From: Bacteroidales bacterium
GTDB lineage: Bacteria; Bacteroidota; Bacteroidia; Bacteroidales; VadinHA17
Assembly: GCA_027067975.1 (NCBI GenBank)
Contig: JAMOUS010000162.1
Span: 1 to 40,101, forward strand
Length of the DNA: 40,101 nucleotides
Reading direction: 5' to 3'
Shown: one piece after another, positions 26,941 through 35,079 of the stretch
Numbering within the stretch: the first letter of the stretch is position 1
Layout of the letters: each line of letters opens with the position of its first letter
Made by a program: the position numbers and the translations under genes
Notes under the pieces: generated by a model
Databases searched by the model: none
Seen by the model: only the letters and a program-made list of their open reading frames with translations
What the model was told of the DNA's origin: nothing

Positions 26941-28335
26941 ATGATGAAAACACGTTTGTTTATATTTCTCTTCTTCCTACTTTCGGGAATGCTCCTTGCC
27001 CAGCAGGAATGGGTCGATCTGTTTAACGGGAAGGACCTGAAAGGCTGGGAAGAGCTCAACGGGAAGGCAAAGTATTATGTCGAAGACGGGGTGTTGGTAG
27101 GTGAGACGGTGGTGGGTTCGCCCAACAGTTTCCTTTGTACCAAAAAGCATTTTGGGGATTTCATACTGGAATATGAGGTGTTGCTCGAGCCGGCGGTCAA
27201 CTCGGGCGTGCAGATCCGCAGTGAGAGCTCGAAAGATTACATGAACGGCCGCGTGCACGGTTACCAGGTGGAGATCGATCCTTCGTTACGGCGTTGGACG
27301 GGAGGGATCTATGATGAGGCGCGCCGCGGATGGCTATACAACCTTGAGCGCAACCCCCGTGGCAAGGAGGCTTTCCACATGGGGCAGTGGAACAAGTTTC
27401 ACGTCGAGGCGGTCGGCGATGAGATCCGTACATGGGTCAACGGGGTGATGTGTGCCAACCTGGTGGATACCGTGACCGCCTCGGGCTTCATCGGCCTGCA
27501 GGTGCACAGCATCGGCAACAACAAAGCTTTGGCCGGGAAGAAGATCCGCTGGCGTAACATCAGGATCCTCACCACCGGCCTCGACACGGCCCGGTGGGAT
27601 CCCGATCCGCGGGTGCCGGTGATCAGCTACCTCGATAACAGACTTTGCCCGCAGGAGGTCGCCGAAGGATGGAAACTCCTGTGGGACGGCAAGACCACCA
27701 AAGGATGGCGCGGCGCCCGGCTCGACCATTTCCCGGAAAAAGGTTGGCAGATCCACGACGGCGTGCTGACCGTCCTGGCCGGCAACGGCCGTGAGGCCGA
27801 GAACGGTGGCGACATCGTCACTACACGCAAGTACCGCAATTTCATCCTTGAGGTCGATTTCCGCATCACGCCAGGAGCCAACAGCGGGATCAAATATTTT
27901 GTCAATCCTTACCTTAACAAAGGGCCAGGATCGGCCATTGGCTGTGAGTTCCAGATCCTCGACGACCAGCGTCATCCCGATGCCAAGAAAGGCACCAACG
28001 GCAACCGTACGTTGGCGTCGCTCTATGACCTCATCCCGGCCCGGGCTGCCACGAAGCAGTTGCAGGGCTACGCCAAACGGCCGGTGGGAGGATGGTACCG
28101 CGCCCGTATCGTCGTGCGCGGATGTCATGTGGAGCACTGGATCAACAACATCAAGGTGGTGGAATACGACCGCTGCGGACAGATGTGGCGCGCCCTGGTG
28201 GCTCGCAGCAAATACCATGTGTGGCCCCACTTCGGCGAGTCGCCCGATGGGTACATCCTGTTGCAGGACCATGGCAACGAGGTGTCGTTCAAGAATATCA
28301 AGATCCTGGAACTGAACAACTGTGATGAACTGTAG
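26941..28335 (+). CDS. Exported protein with two DUF1080 (3-keto-glycoside hydrolase-like) domains
   Basis: ATG 26941 gives a Sec signal peptide ([20 protein letters not shown], cleavage before Gln21) and 464 residues; an upstream in-frame ATG at 26836 would bury the signal. Two DUF1080 jelly-roll domains follow, at about residues 22-230 ([36 protein letters not shown]) and 255-460 ([41 protein letters not shown]). Some DUF1080 proteins of Bacteroides are known to cleave 3-keto-glycosides produced by Gfo/Idh-type oxidoreductases. The next gene, three bases downstream, is such an oxidoreductase with a Tat signal, which supports a two-step oxidation-then-cleavage role in the periplasm. Which of the two domains is catalytic cannot be told. 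Confidence 0.92.
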   Translation: MMKTRLFIFLFFLLSGMLLAQQEWVDLFNGKDLKGWEELNGKAKYYVEDGVLVGETVVGSPNSFLCTKKHFGDFILEYEVLLEPAVNSGVQIRSESSKDYMNGRVHGYQVEIDPSLRRWTGGIYDEARRGWLYNLERNPRGKEAFHMGQWNKFHVEAVGDEIRTWVNGVMCANLVDTVTASGFIGLQVHSIGNNKALAGKKIRWRNIRILTTGLDTARWDPDPRVPVISYLDNRLCPQEVAEGWKLLWDGKTTKGWRGARLDHFPEKGWQIHDGVLTVLAGNGREAENGGDIVTTRKYRNFILEVDFRITPGANSGIKYFVNPYLNKGPGSAIGCEFQILDDQRHPDAKKGTNGNRTLASLYDLIPARAATKQLQGYAKRPVGGWYRARIVVRGCHVEHWINNIKVVEYDRCGQMWRALVARSKYHVWPHFGESPDGYILLQDHGNEVSFKNIKILELNNCDEL

Positions 28336-28338
28336 ATC

Positions 28339-29688
28339 ATGGAAAAGAAAAGCATGACCACGCGGAGAGATTTTGTAAAGAAAAGTGCGTTGGGGGTGGC
28401 TGCTTTCGGCCTGGGAGGGGTGGCCTTTCCGGCAGCCAGCTACCGCCGTATCCTCGGGGCCAACGAACGCCTTACCGTCGCTCTCGTGGGGGCGGGGCGC
28501 CGTTTCCCCGGCTATCTGGAAGCCATGGCCAAGAACAAGGAGAACGTCCGGGTCGCCTATATCGCCGATGTGATGCGGTCGCGCCGTGAGAAAGGCCTTG
28601 CACGCTTCCGCGACCAGGTGGGTTATGAGCCGAAACTGCTCAACGACTTTCGCAAGGCCCTCGACGACAAAAAGGTGGATGCCCTCTTCTTTGCCATCCC
28701 CGACCACTGGCATGCCCCTGCCACATGGATGGCCCTTGAAGCAGGAAAACATGTCTACGTGGAAAAGCCCCTTACCCACAACCCCCGCGAGAGTGAGGTG
28801 TTGCTGGAATACCTGAAGAGATATCCGCATGTTGTCCAGATGGGCAACCAGCAGCGCTCGGCACCCGAGACGCGTGAGATCATTGCTGAAATCCACAAGG
28901 GGATCATCGGAAAACCTTATCTGGCCGTAGCCTTTTATACCAATGCCCGGGGCCGGGTGAAAAACCCTGTGCCGGCTGCCCCGCCCGAAGGGCTCGACTG
29001 GGATCTCTTCCAGGGACCAGCCCCCCGGAAACAGTATGTTGATAACGTCTTCGACTATAACTGGCACTGGTATGGCTGGGATTACGGCACTGCCGAGGCA
29101 GGCAACAATGCCACCCATGAGCTGGATGTCGCCCGCTGGGCCTTGCAGGTAGATTACCCTGTCGAGGCGGAGGTCGTCGCCGGGAAATACCATTTCCTCG
29201 ATGACGGCTGGAGCATGTACGATACTATGGATGCCACCTTCCGCTTTGCCAACGGCACCACCATCAAATGGGACGGCAAGAGCCGCAACGGCTATCCTAC
29301 CTATGGCAGCGGCCGGGGAACGATCATCTACGGCAGCGAGGGAACCGTTTACGTCGACCGGGGGGGATACCGTCTCTATGACCGGAAAGGGAAACTCATC
29401 CGCGACAGCAAATCCAAACTGGCCGAGGCAGGTACGGCCCTCGGGGGCGGCGGAGGCATGACCACCCTCCATATCGAAAACTTCTTCGAGGCCATCCGCG
29501 GCAAGGCCAAACAACACTCCCCCATCGACGAGGGAGGAAAAAGCACCTTGCTGTGCCACCTGGCCAACATTGCCTATCGTACCGGAAAACGACTGAAGAT
29601 CGACCCTGCTAACGGCCATATCCTCGATGAGGAGGCCATGCAGCTCTGGGGCAGGAAATATGAGCCGGGATGGGAGCCGAAGTGTTGA
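28339..29688 (+). CDS. Tat-exported Gfo/Idh/MocA oxidoreductase
   Basis: The 449-residue protein starts with a twin-arginine signal (TTRRDFVKKSALGVAAFGLGG), so it is folded with its nucleotide cofactor before export to the periplasm. The Rossmann loop is VALVGAGRRFPGYL, the family motif is YVEKPLTHNP, and WGWDYGTAEAGNNATHELDVARWAL holds the conserved Asp/His region of the C-terminal domain. This branch includes proteins annotated as GH109-like and glycoside 3-oxidases or dehydrogenases. It follows the DUF1080 gene by three bases and is surely co-transcribed; together they suggest oxidation at C3 of a glycoside followed by cleavage. The substrate is unknown. A repeat-rich 830-base gap follows the stop. 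Confidence 0.92.
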   Translation: MEKKSMTTRRDFVKKSALGVAAFGLGGVAFPAASYRRILGANERLTVALVGAGRRFPGYLEAMAKNKENVRVAYIADVMRSRREKGLARFRDQVGYEPKLLNDFRKALDDKKVDALFFAIPDHWHAPATWMALEAGKHVYVEKPLTHNPRESEVLLEYLKRYPHVVQMGNQQRSAPETREIIAEIHKGIIGKPYLAVAFYTNARGRVKNPVPAAPPEGLDWDLFQGPAPRKQYVDNVFDYNWHWYGWDYGTAEAGNNATHELDVARWALQVDYPVEAEVVAGKYHFLDDGWSMYDTMDATFRFANGTTIKWDGKSRNGYPTYGSGRGTIIYGSEGTVYVDRGGYRLYDRKGKLIRDSKSKLAEAGTALGGGGGMTTLHIENFFEAIRGKAKQHSPIDEGGKSTLLCHLANIAYRTGKRLKIDPANGHILDEEAMQLWGRKYEPGWEPKC

Positions 29689-29859
29689 AGTATAGTGCAA
29701 TGAGTGCCTGGAGTACTTCGAGTGCCTAAAGTTGTAAGTTACAAGTGCCTAAAATCAATGACACCCGGATTCTGCTAGGCGAAGCCGCAGGGTACTGTTG
29801 GGTGTTGGGAGTGACTAAAGTTAAAAGTTACAAGTGACTAAAAATATAAGTGCCTTGAG

Positions 29860-29915
29860 TGCCTTGAGTACTTGGAGTACTTAAAGTGACTAAAGTGGTA
29901 AGTTACAAGTGCCTA
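29860..29915. repeat. 56-bp direct repeat, copy 1
   Basis: This 56-base segment (beginning TGCCTTGAGTACTTGGAGTA and ending ACAAGTGCCTA) is repeated at 30218-30273 with one difference, a T/C change in the middle. The copies are 358 bases apart in the same orientation. The end of the motif, with AAGTTACAAGTGCCTAAA, also occurs at 29736-29767. Confidence 0.9.
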
Positions 29916-30217
29916 GATTTTGCCTTCTTATCTGCTGTGGCCTCAGCGAAGGCGGATCGCATTATCGCATTATCGCTTCCTCGCTTAATCGTCTTCACCG
30001 GAGCCGCAGGCGAAGCGTCAGGGTTGCAAGATAGTGCCTGGAGTGCCTGGAGTACTTCGAGTACTTCGAGTACTTGGAGTTCCGAGTTCGGAGTTCCTAG
30101 TATCGAGTCAGTGAGTCACGGCTTTCGCGAAGCTTTGGCTGAAGCGAAAGACGATGGTGGAATTGACACTGACCGGAATGCAGTGGAGCGTCAGGGTTAC
30201 ATCAATAGAGCCTCGAG

Positions 30218-30273
30218 TGCCTTGAGTACTTGGAGTACTTAAAGTGACTAAAGTGGCAAGTTACAAGTGCCTA
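30218..30273. repeat. 56-bp direct repeat, copy 2
   Basis: Second copy of the 29860-29915 element, 55 of 56 bases identical. Its 3' flank through 30289 (CAGTGACACCCG) is also shared, with two differences, with 29736-29767, so the island contains at least three related copies. Confidence 0.9.
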
Positions 30274-30518
30274 AAGTCAGTGACACCCGCCTTGTGCGAG
30301 GCGTAGCCGAAGCGGAATCCGCCGGTGGGTCTGACTCGATACTCGATCGATACTCCATACTCGATACTCCATACTCCACTTTTGCCTTTTGCCTTGGCCC
30401 TTTTGCCTTTTCGTATCTTTTGTCTACCGGTTCGGTTGGGAGTATCGAAGCGATGACTGACAATATCGATACCGGTGGGAAGGGAAAACTCGTCGGCAAT
30501 ATTCGGGTTGCCCTTACG

Positions 30519-32642
30519 CTACTCTTCTTTGATCGCCGGCAGGGGTGGTTCGTCGATGGCAGTACCGGGAGGTACTGCCTCGTCGAAAGCGATGCCGCCA
30601 AATTTTTCCCGCAAGATCTTTGTTCCTTTTACGGGTCCGTGCCACAGACTCACCAGGTTGCCGGCACAGCCGCGGTCGGCGTTCTGTGCGGCATAGAGCC
30701 GGATGTACTGGTCGAAAGTAGCCAGCATCTCATTGCAGATCCGGGCGTAATCCTCTTTCTGTTCCCGGGGCAGGGGATTGCGAGTGTCGAACCGTGCCAG
30801 CTCCCTGCCTTTTTCAAAGGCTTTGATGTAGAGGAGGGTGGTGCGGATGCGGTTGTCGAGGAAGGTGAGCCATTCGCGTCCCGGGCGGGAAGAGGTCTTG
30901 TCGCCACAGGGGGCGAGGGTGTCAAGCACCCTTTGGTAGGCCTTGTATACCTTTTCCAGTTCTTCGACGGGATAGTGGGCGAGGGGGCCGCCGTGGCGCC
31001 ACCGTCCCACCCAGCAGAAGGCGAAGCCGCCGGCATGGTGCATGGCAGTGGTGTCGGCCTCGTCGAGCAGGGTCATGGCACGGGCAAAATCCCGGGCCGG
31101 CCGGAGGCCCAGCTTGCGGGCATACTGTTCGTAGAAGGCCGCAGGGGCAATGGGACCGTACACCCCGGACAGCGCCGCGTAGCGGGCGGTGACCCTGTTC
31201 TCTGCCGTGCGCCAGTGGTTGAAAAGGATGGCTGTGGCCCGTCCTCCCGGGGAATGCTGCAGAGCCTGCTGCAGCAGGTCGTGGATGCCGCTGATGCCGT
31301 TCTGCTGGATGTACATCATGCCGTCGAACTCGATCCACGAGTAGAGGATGGCCTGCCGCCAGTCGGCACTGTCGCGTAACACCTTGTCGGCGTTGGCGGA
31401 CACCCGCATGCTGTGATGCCCCGGCATCAGCGAGATCCGCGTGCCGGCAGGGGCATAACGCCGTGCCAGGTAGTATGCCGGCCGGGCATATGCCGGGATC
31501 ACCACATAGATGCCCAGCACCATCGGCATCCCTGCGGGGACGATCTCTTGTTCACGCAACACACGCATAAGCCGTGTGACATGCCCTACCTCGCCGTAGA
31601 TATAGGCCAGGTCGCTCTGCTCGTCCCGTACCGGTGCCATCACCACGCTGTCGTGCAGCATCGCCTCTCCGAAATGGCGGCGGATCATCGCCTCGGTCTC
31701 CGGACGGGTGGTACGGGGACCCCAGCCGCCCGCCTCCTCGGTAATGAACTCCAGCTCGTCGATCATGGGATACTCCTTCAGGATCGCCTTTACCGTCTCG
31801 ACCGACCGGCTTACGTCGGTGTCACTGCTGCGGGGTTCGAAAGAGAAGCGTACCTTCATGCCGCAGTGTTTCGCCTCGGTCATCACATCTTCCAGCCATT
31901 CGATCGCCAACCGGCTGCGGGCCTCGACATTCTCAAAATAGGGCTCGATCTCCGGGATGCAGAAGTATTTTTTGTTCACGGCGATGCGGCGGATGACCGG
32001 GTTGTCGGGGACCAAATGCACGTCGCCATAAAAAAAGTGACCGGCATATTCCACCGTATCCTTCCGGATCACCTCATACCACTGCCCCGGATAACTGTGA
32101 AAAGTGATGGCGTTGAAACGCATCCGGGCCAGATTGCGGATATACGCTTTGGCATCCTCTACCGACCAGGCGGAGAGATCCATCGGGAAGTTGAGATGTT
32201 GGCGGATGCCCCGTTCCTTTACAGCGGGGACGATCTTTTCGTGATATCCTGTGACTTCTTCCCACTTGAACTTTTCAGGGGATACCGGCCCGGTGATGTC
32301 AAAGAGGTAGCCGCCTTTTTCGAGGAAGGTATAGACGGCATCCAACACCTCCCGGGGGGTGCGGCCTGTAAGTGTGATGTTGCAGCGTTCCCCTTTCTTC
32401 TCCACATCAATGGCAAAAGCTCTTTCTTCGAAAGAGGGTTCAAGACGGAAATGAAAATATACCTGGTGAATGCCGGAACCTTCAAGAGAGGAGGGGGAGA
32501 GGAACCGCTCCATCTCACTGCGGGCATATTCTGTCACCGGATCCTGCTGGGAAAGATCATAACGGATAAGAGATTCTTTCTTACCCCATTGACAAGAGGA
32601 GAGGATGAGGGTTACGGACAGGAGGAGAAGGATCTTTTTCAT
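30519..32642 (-). CDS. Large lipoprotein, putative glycoside hydrolase of unassigned family
   Basis: The 707-residue protein has a clear lipoprotein signal (LILSSC, cysteine 17), so surface or periplasmic location is expected. Residues about 25-125 look like the small alpha/beta domain that precedes many TIM-barrel glycosidases (TGRTPREVLDAVYTFLEKGGYLF). From about 140 a barrel-like region follows: RGIRQHLNFPMDLSAW, LARMRFNAITFHSYPGQW, GMKVRFSFEPRS, ELEFITEEAGGWGP, ILYSWIEFDGMMYIQQNG. A helical C-terminal part (about 510-700) is present. The layout recalls alpha-glucuronidase- or hexosaminidase-like families, but I recognise no exact family signature. Acidic pairs such as FITEEAGGWG are candidate catalytic residues. 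It follows the SGNH esterase gene after 15 bases, so both probably act on the same acetylated or acidic glycan. Confidence 0.8.
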   Translation of the reverse strand: MKKILLLLSVTLILSSCQWGKKESLIRYDLSQQDPVTEYARSEMERFLSPSSLEGSGIHQVYFHFRLEPSFEERAFAIDVEKKGERCNITLTGRTPREVLDAVYTFLEKGGYLFDITGPVSPEKFKWEEVTGYHEKIVPAVKERGIRQHLNFPMDLSAWSVEDAKAYIRNLARMRFNAITFHSYPGQWYEVIRKDTVEYAGHFFYGDVHLVPDNPVIRRIAVNKKYFCIPEIEPYFENVEARSRLAIEWLEDVMTEAKHCGMKVRFSFEPRSSDTDVSRSVETVKAILKEYPMIDELEFITEEAGGWGPRTTRPETEAMIRRHFGEAMLHDSVVMAPVRDEQSDLAYIYGEVGHVTRLMRVLREQEIVPAGMPMVLGIYVVIPAYARPAYYLARRYAPAGTRISLMPGHHSMRVSANADKVLRDSADWRQAILYSWIEFDGMMYIQQNGISGIHDLLQQALQHSPGGRATAILFNHWRTAENRVTARYAALSGVYGPIAPAAFYEQYARKLGLRPARDFARAMTLLDEADTTAMHHAGGFAFCWVGRWRHGGPLAHYPVEELEKVYKAYQRVLDTLAPCGDKTSSRPGREWLTFLDNRIRTTLLYIKAFEKGRELARFDTRNPLPREQKEDYARICNEMLATFDQYIRLYAAQNADRGCAGNLVSLWHGPVKGTKILREKFGGIAFDEAVPPGTAIDEPPLPAIKEE

Positions 32643-32658
32643 TGTACAAAGGGTTGGG

Positions 32659-34083
32659 TTAGTTGACAGCTATTTGGCAGGCTTCTGAGATGAAATGGAC
32701 GATCGGTTCGGGGTCGGGGAGGCTGTGGGGATGGTGGCCGATGCCGGGTTTATGGATGACGCGGATGGTGCCTCCCTCTTTTTTGATGATCTGTTCGAAG
32801 GGTCCGGTGTTTTCGTCCACAGGCACCACCTTGTCGGCGTCGCCGACGACATGGAGCATGGGGAAGCCGAGGGTGGCGATCTCTGCGGCGTGGTCCAGGG
32901 GGCTCACATGAGCCTGGAGGGCTTCTTCCTCACTGGTAAAGCCGTACACATTCATGCAGGCTTTCCAGTTGTCAGGGCTGCCCTTCCCTATGCCTTTCCC
33001 GCCGGGCCAGCTTTTGATATCGAGGACGGGGGCGTCGGCATAGACGGCACAAACCTTGTCGGGGTTTTGGAGGGCCCAGTTGTAGACGATCAATCCGCCG
33101 CGGCTCATCCCCTCGAGAGCGGCCTTGGGGGCCAGTCCCCCCTTCTGCAGCCAGTCGTAAAAGCGGTTCCAGCGGACTACCGCCGGCGGCGCACCGAAGA
33201 GCCCTGCCACATCGTAGTAAACCACATGATATCCCCGTTCGAGGAGGGCGATGTCTGCTTGCGGCTCGTGGCCGAAGAAACGCGCCCGCCAGACCCACGG
33301 CCGCCCTGCGGCCGTATGACGCGGCATCACAATATGGTAGGGAACACTGTCAAGCTGCCCGCTCTTCATCTCGAAACCATGGAAATTATGGGTTTCCACG
33401 GGAAGGTCGAGCTGCCGGCGCAGATCGAACGCTGTCGTGTCGGCAACCAGATGGTCATACAAACGCTCGGCGATACGGCGGGCTCCTGCAACATTGGGGT
33501 GGACTTTGTCGGGCAACAGGTCCTCCTTATCAAGGAACCAATGGTACAGGTCGATCAACTCACAACGGTTGTCAAAGGCCACCTTCTCCATCAGCGGCTG
33601 GATTTTGCGGGTGATGAGTTCAGGCGAGATCCAGACGGTATCCCCGTAATTGAATGCAGGCAGCGGCTTGAGGAGGATCACCCGGGGATGGGAAGGAAGC
33701 TCCCGGTAGATGCGGATGAGTTGCGCATAATCCCCCTCAAACGCAGGAAGATGAGCACGGCTTTTCTTTTGCGTATCGTTGGTGCCCAGCATAATGAAGA
33801 CAATGTCGGGAGCAAAAGCCTTGGAAGCTTCAAACTCTTTCGTCTTTACATAAGGGAGGGCCCCCTCGAACAGCAAGGTCGCTCCCGGGCGGCCGAAATT
33901 GGCCACGGTGTACTGTTTCCCCAGCATCTCTTGCAACTGGGCGGGATAACTGTTGTGTCCACGATCTTCAATGCCGGAACCGTAAGTGATGCTGTCACCC
34001 ACACAGGCAACCTTCGTACGCGAAGAGTGACACCCTGTAAAAAGAAATATTATGCCCAGGAGTATGAGGGGGTTTGCTTTCAT
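32659..34083 (-). CDS. Lipoprotein esterase: SGNH hydrolase fused to alpha/beta hydrolase
   Basis: The 474-residue protein has a lipobox (FLFTGC, cysteine 18). The N-terminal SGNH/GDSL domain (about 22-205) shows CVGDSITYGSG with Ser31, FGRPGATLL, LGTNDTQKK and the Asp-His block LPDKVHPN. The second half is an alpha/beta hydrolase with nucleophile elbow GMSRGG, aspartate in VGDADKVVP and histidine in GIGHHPHS. Both halves carry complete catalytic sets, so the enzyme is probably a bifunctional carbohydrate deacylase. The same two-domain order occurs in the chimeric ORF at 24768-26597, although the sequences are clearly different. It is transcribed first in a two-gene unit with the unknown lipoprotein at 30519-32642. 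The 143-base upstream region is AT-rich, without a convincing complete promoter on this strand. Confidence 0.92.
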   Translation of the reverse strand: MKANPLILLGIIFLFTGCHSSRTKVACVGDSITYGSGIEDRGHNSYPAQLQEMLGKQYTVANFGRPGATLLFEGALPYVKTKEFEASKAFAPDIVFIMLGTNDTQKKSRAHLPAFEGDYAQLIRIYRELPSHPRVILLKPLPAFNYGDTVWISPELITRKIQPLMEKVAFDNRCELIDLYHWFLDKEDLLPDKVHPNVAGARRIAERLYDHLVADTTAFDLRRQLDLPVETHNFHGFEMKSGQLDSVPYHIVMPRHTAAGRPWVWRARFFGHEPQADIALLERGYHVVYYDVAGLFGAPPAVVRWNRFYDWLQKGGLAPKAALEGMSRGGLIVYNWALQNPDKVCAVYADAPVLDIKSWPGGKGIGKGSPDNWKACMNVYGFTSEEEALQAHVSPLDHAAEIATLGFPMLHVVGDADKVVPVDENTGPFEQIIKKEGGTIRVIHKPGIGHHPHSLPDPEPIVHFISEACQIAVN

Positions 34084-34226
34084 CCGCGAAAATTTGCGGT
34101 AAATTTAAGGAATCTACGGTGTAATTTTTGGATGTAAGCTGGGAATATTGCCGACGTGATAGAACAAAGTGATCTATTTTTGCCGGAGAGCCTTCTCCTT
34201 TCCATCCTTTCCGGCAACTTCAGATC

Positions 34227-34553
34227 ATGGCGTCCATAGGGACGGTGATGTCATCCCATCCCCTTTCTGAAGGTGGGCATACCCGCTATCTTACTTCATC
34301 CTTGTCGTTCGACCATGCCTGGCAATATTCCCGGTTGAGCCGGTTTGCCACAGGCTTGGATCTGTTCTATGACGGATCGCTGGCAGAGGCGTACGACATG
34401 GTTCAAAGCGAGGTGCCGTTCTTTTGGCAGAGCGCTGTGGGAGTCCATGCTGGGTTGCAATATGATGTGGAACGGATCACCTTCCTGGGGAATGCCGGTC
34501 TTTATCTTTGGAAGCACACCCCTTTGCGCGGACATTATTATCTGCGGGCCGGG
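34227..34553 (+). pseudogene. Acyloxyacyl hydrolase (PagL-like) C-terminal fragment
   Basis: The reading frame encodes SFDHAWQYSRLSRFATGLDLFYDG, WQSAVGVHAGLQYDVERITFLGNAGLYLW and RGHYYLRAG, a pattern typical of the last beta-strands of outer-membrane PagL-type lipid A deacylases of Bacteroidota. No N-terminal half or signal peptide is present, and the similarity ends abruptly at about 34550, where a WG-repeat fragment in another frame begins. An exact -7-like word TATTTTTG lies at 34175-34182 on this strand, but without a well-placed -33. I regard the segment as a 5'-truncated remnant. The family assignment is from visual resemblance and is moderate. Confidence 0.5.
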
Positions 34554-34965
34554 GGTCATTGCGCCACGTTACGACACCCTCTCCCAGGAGGGGACGATGT
34601 GGAAGATCAGGGAAAAAGGAAAGACGGGCATTGTAGACTACCGGGGCCGGGAGGTGGTGGCCCCTCTCTATGATTCCTTGTAAAGGGAAGGGGTATTCTA
34701 TTGCTTGTACGACCAGGGCCGTGTGGGCCTGGCTTCGATCGACGGCAAGACCTTTTTCGAACCCTGCTTTGATAGTGTGAAATGTTTTACGTGGTACTGT
34801 ATCGTCGTCCGTGATGGGAAAAAAGGGCTGGCGAACGAAAAAGGCAAGATGATCGTGCCCATCGTGTACCAGGATCTCCGGATCAACGGCAACCGGGTGG
34901 AAGTGCTGACAGAAAAGGGATGGAAAGAATTGCAAGGAATCCGGCTCCAGGTGAAAAGATTCTGA
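34552..34965 (+). pseudogene. WG-repeat protein fragment with an in-frame stop
   Basis: The frame reads GVIAPRYDTLSQEGTMWKI, GKTGIVDYRGREVVAPLYDSL, then TAA at 34681-34683, and continues in the same frame as GVFYCLYDQGRVGLASIDGKTFFEP, RDGKKGLANEKGKMIVPIVYQDL. These are WG-like beta-hairpin repeats, each with a Gly-hydrophobic core and an (I/V)xPxYD end. The N-terminal part of the protein is missing, because the frame abuts the PagL-like fragment. A single nonsense change plus the truncation makes this a decayed gene. A partial restart at TTG 34705 is possible but not convincing. Confidence 0.7.
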
Positions 34966-34968
34966 AAA

Positions 34969-35000
34969 CTACGTAGTTGTCTACGTAGTCGACTACGTAG
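34969..35000. repeat. Three palindromic CTACGTAG boxes at 12-bp period
   Basis: CTACGTAG, itself a perfect palindrome, occurs at 34969-34976, 34981-34988 and 34993-35000, separated by the 4-base spacers TTGT and TCGA. The second and third copies with the TCGA spacer form a perfect 20-base palindrome. It lies four bases after the WG-remnant stop and 79 bases before the end of the convergent phosphoethanolamine-transferase-like gene. No T-run follows, so it is not an ordinary intrinsic terminator. Confidence 0.9.
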
Positions 35001-35079
35001 TAAGTGTGATGTAATGGTCTGAATCATATCATATAATCAGGATATATGTCTTGTAAATTCCTTAAACTACCGGGGAGGT

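Larger units (their letters stand above)
29689..30415. repeat. Large intergenic island of GAGT/ACTC-type repeats
   Basis: The island consists of short direct repeats and their degenerate forms: GAGTACTT/GAGTGCCT/AAGTGACT words (29700-29915 and 30030-30275), GAGTACTTC in tandem near 30050, ACTCGAT and ACTCCAT heptamers at 30334-30379, and TTTTGCC units at about 30381-30415. Short segments such as GCGAAGGCGGATCGC near 29946 also occur reverse-complemented near 20204. There is no convincing open reading frame. The same word families fill 5537-5592 and 20199-20460. The remaining bases up to 30518 are unique sequence downstream of the minus-strand lipoprotein gene, with nothing recognised. Confidence 0.85.

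Noticed and set aside
27334-29700. 788-codon open frame on the minus strand across the DUF1080 and Gfo/Idh genes
   Set aside because: It is antisense to two well-supported genes, has no recognisable domain, and is of the kind expected from GC-rich codon use on the opposite strand.
29886-30242. 118-codon plus-strand frame in the repeat island
   Set aside because: Its translation is mainly Ser/Thr/Trp repeats produced by the GAGTACTT words, not a protein sequence.
29689-30518. Insertion sequence remnant
   Set aside because: No terminal inverted repeats, target duplications or transposase-like frames were seen; only short direct repeats.
34966-35010. Intrinsic terminator at the CTACGTAG palindromes
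   Set aside because: The hairpin is possible, but no T-run follows on either strand, so it is listed as a repeat instead.
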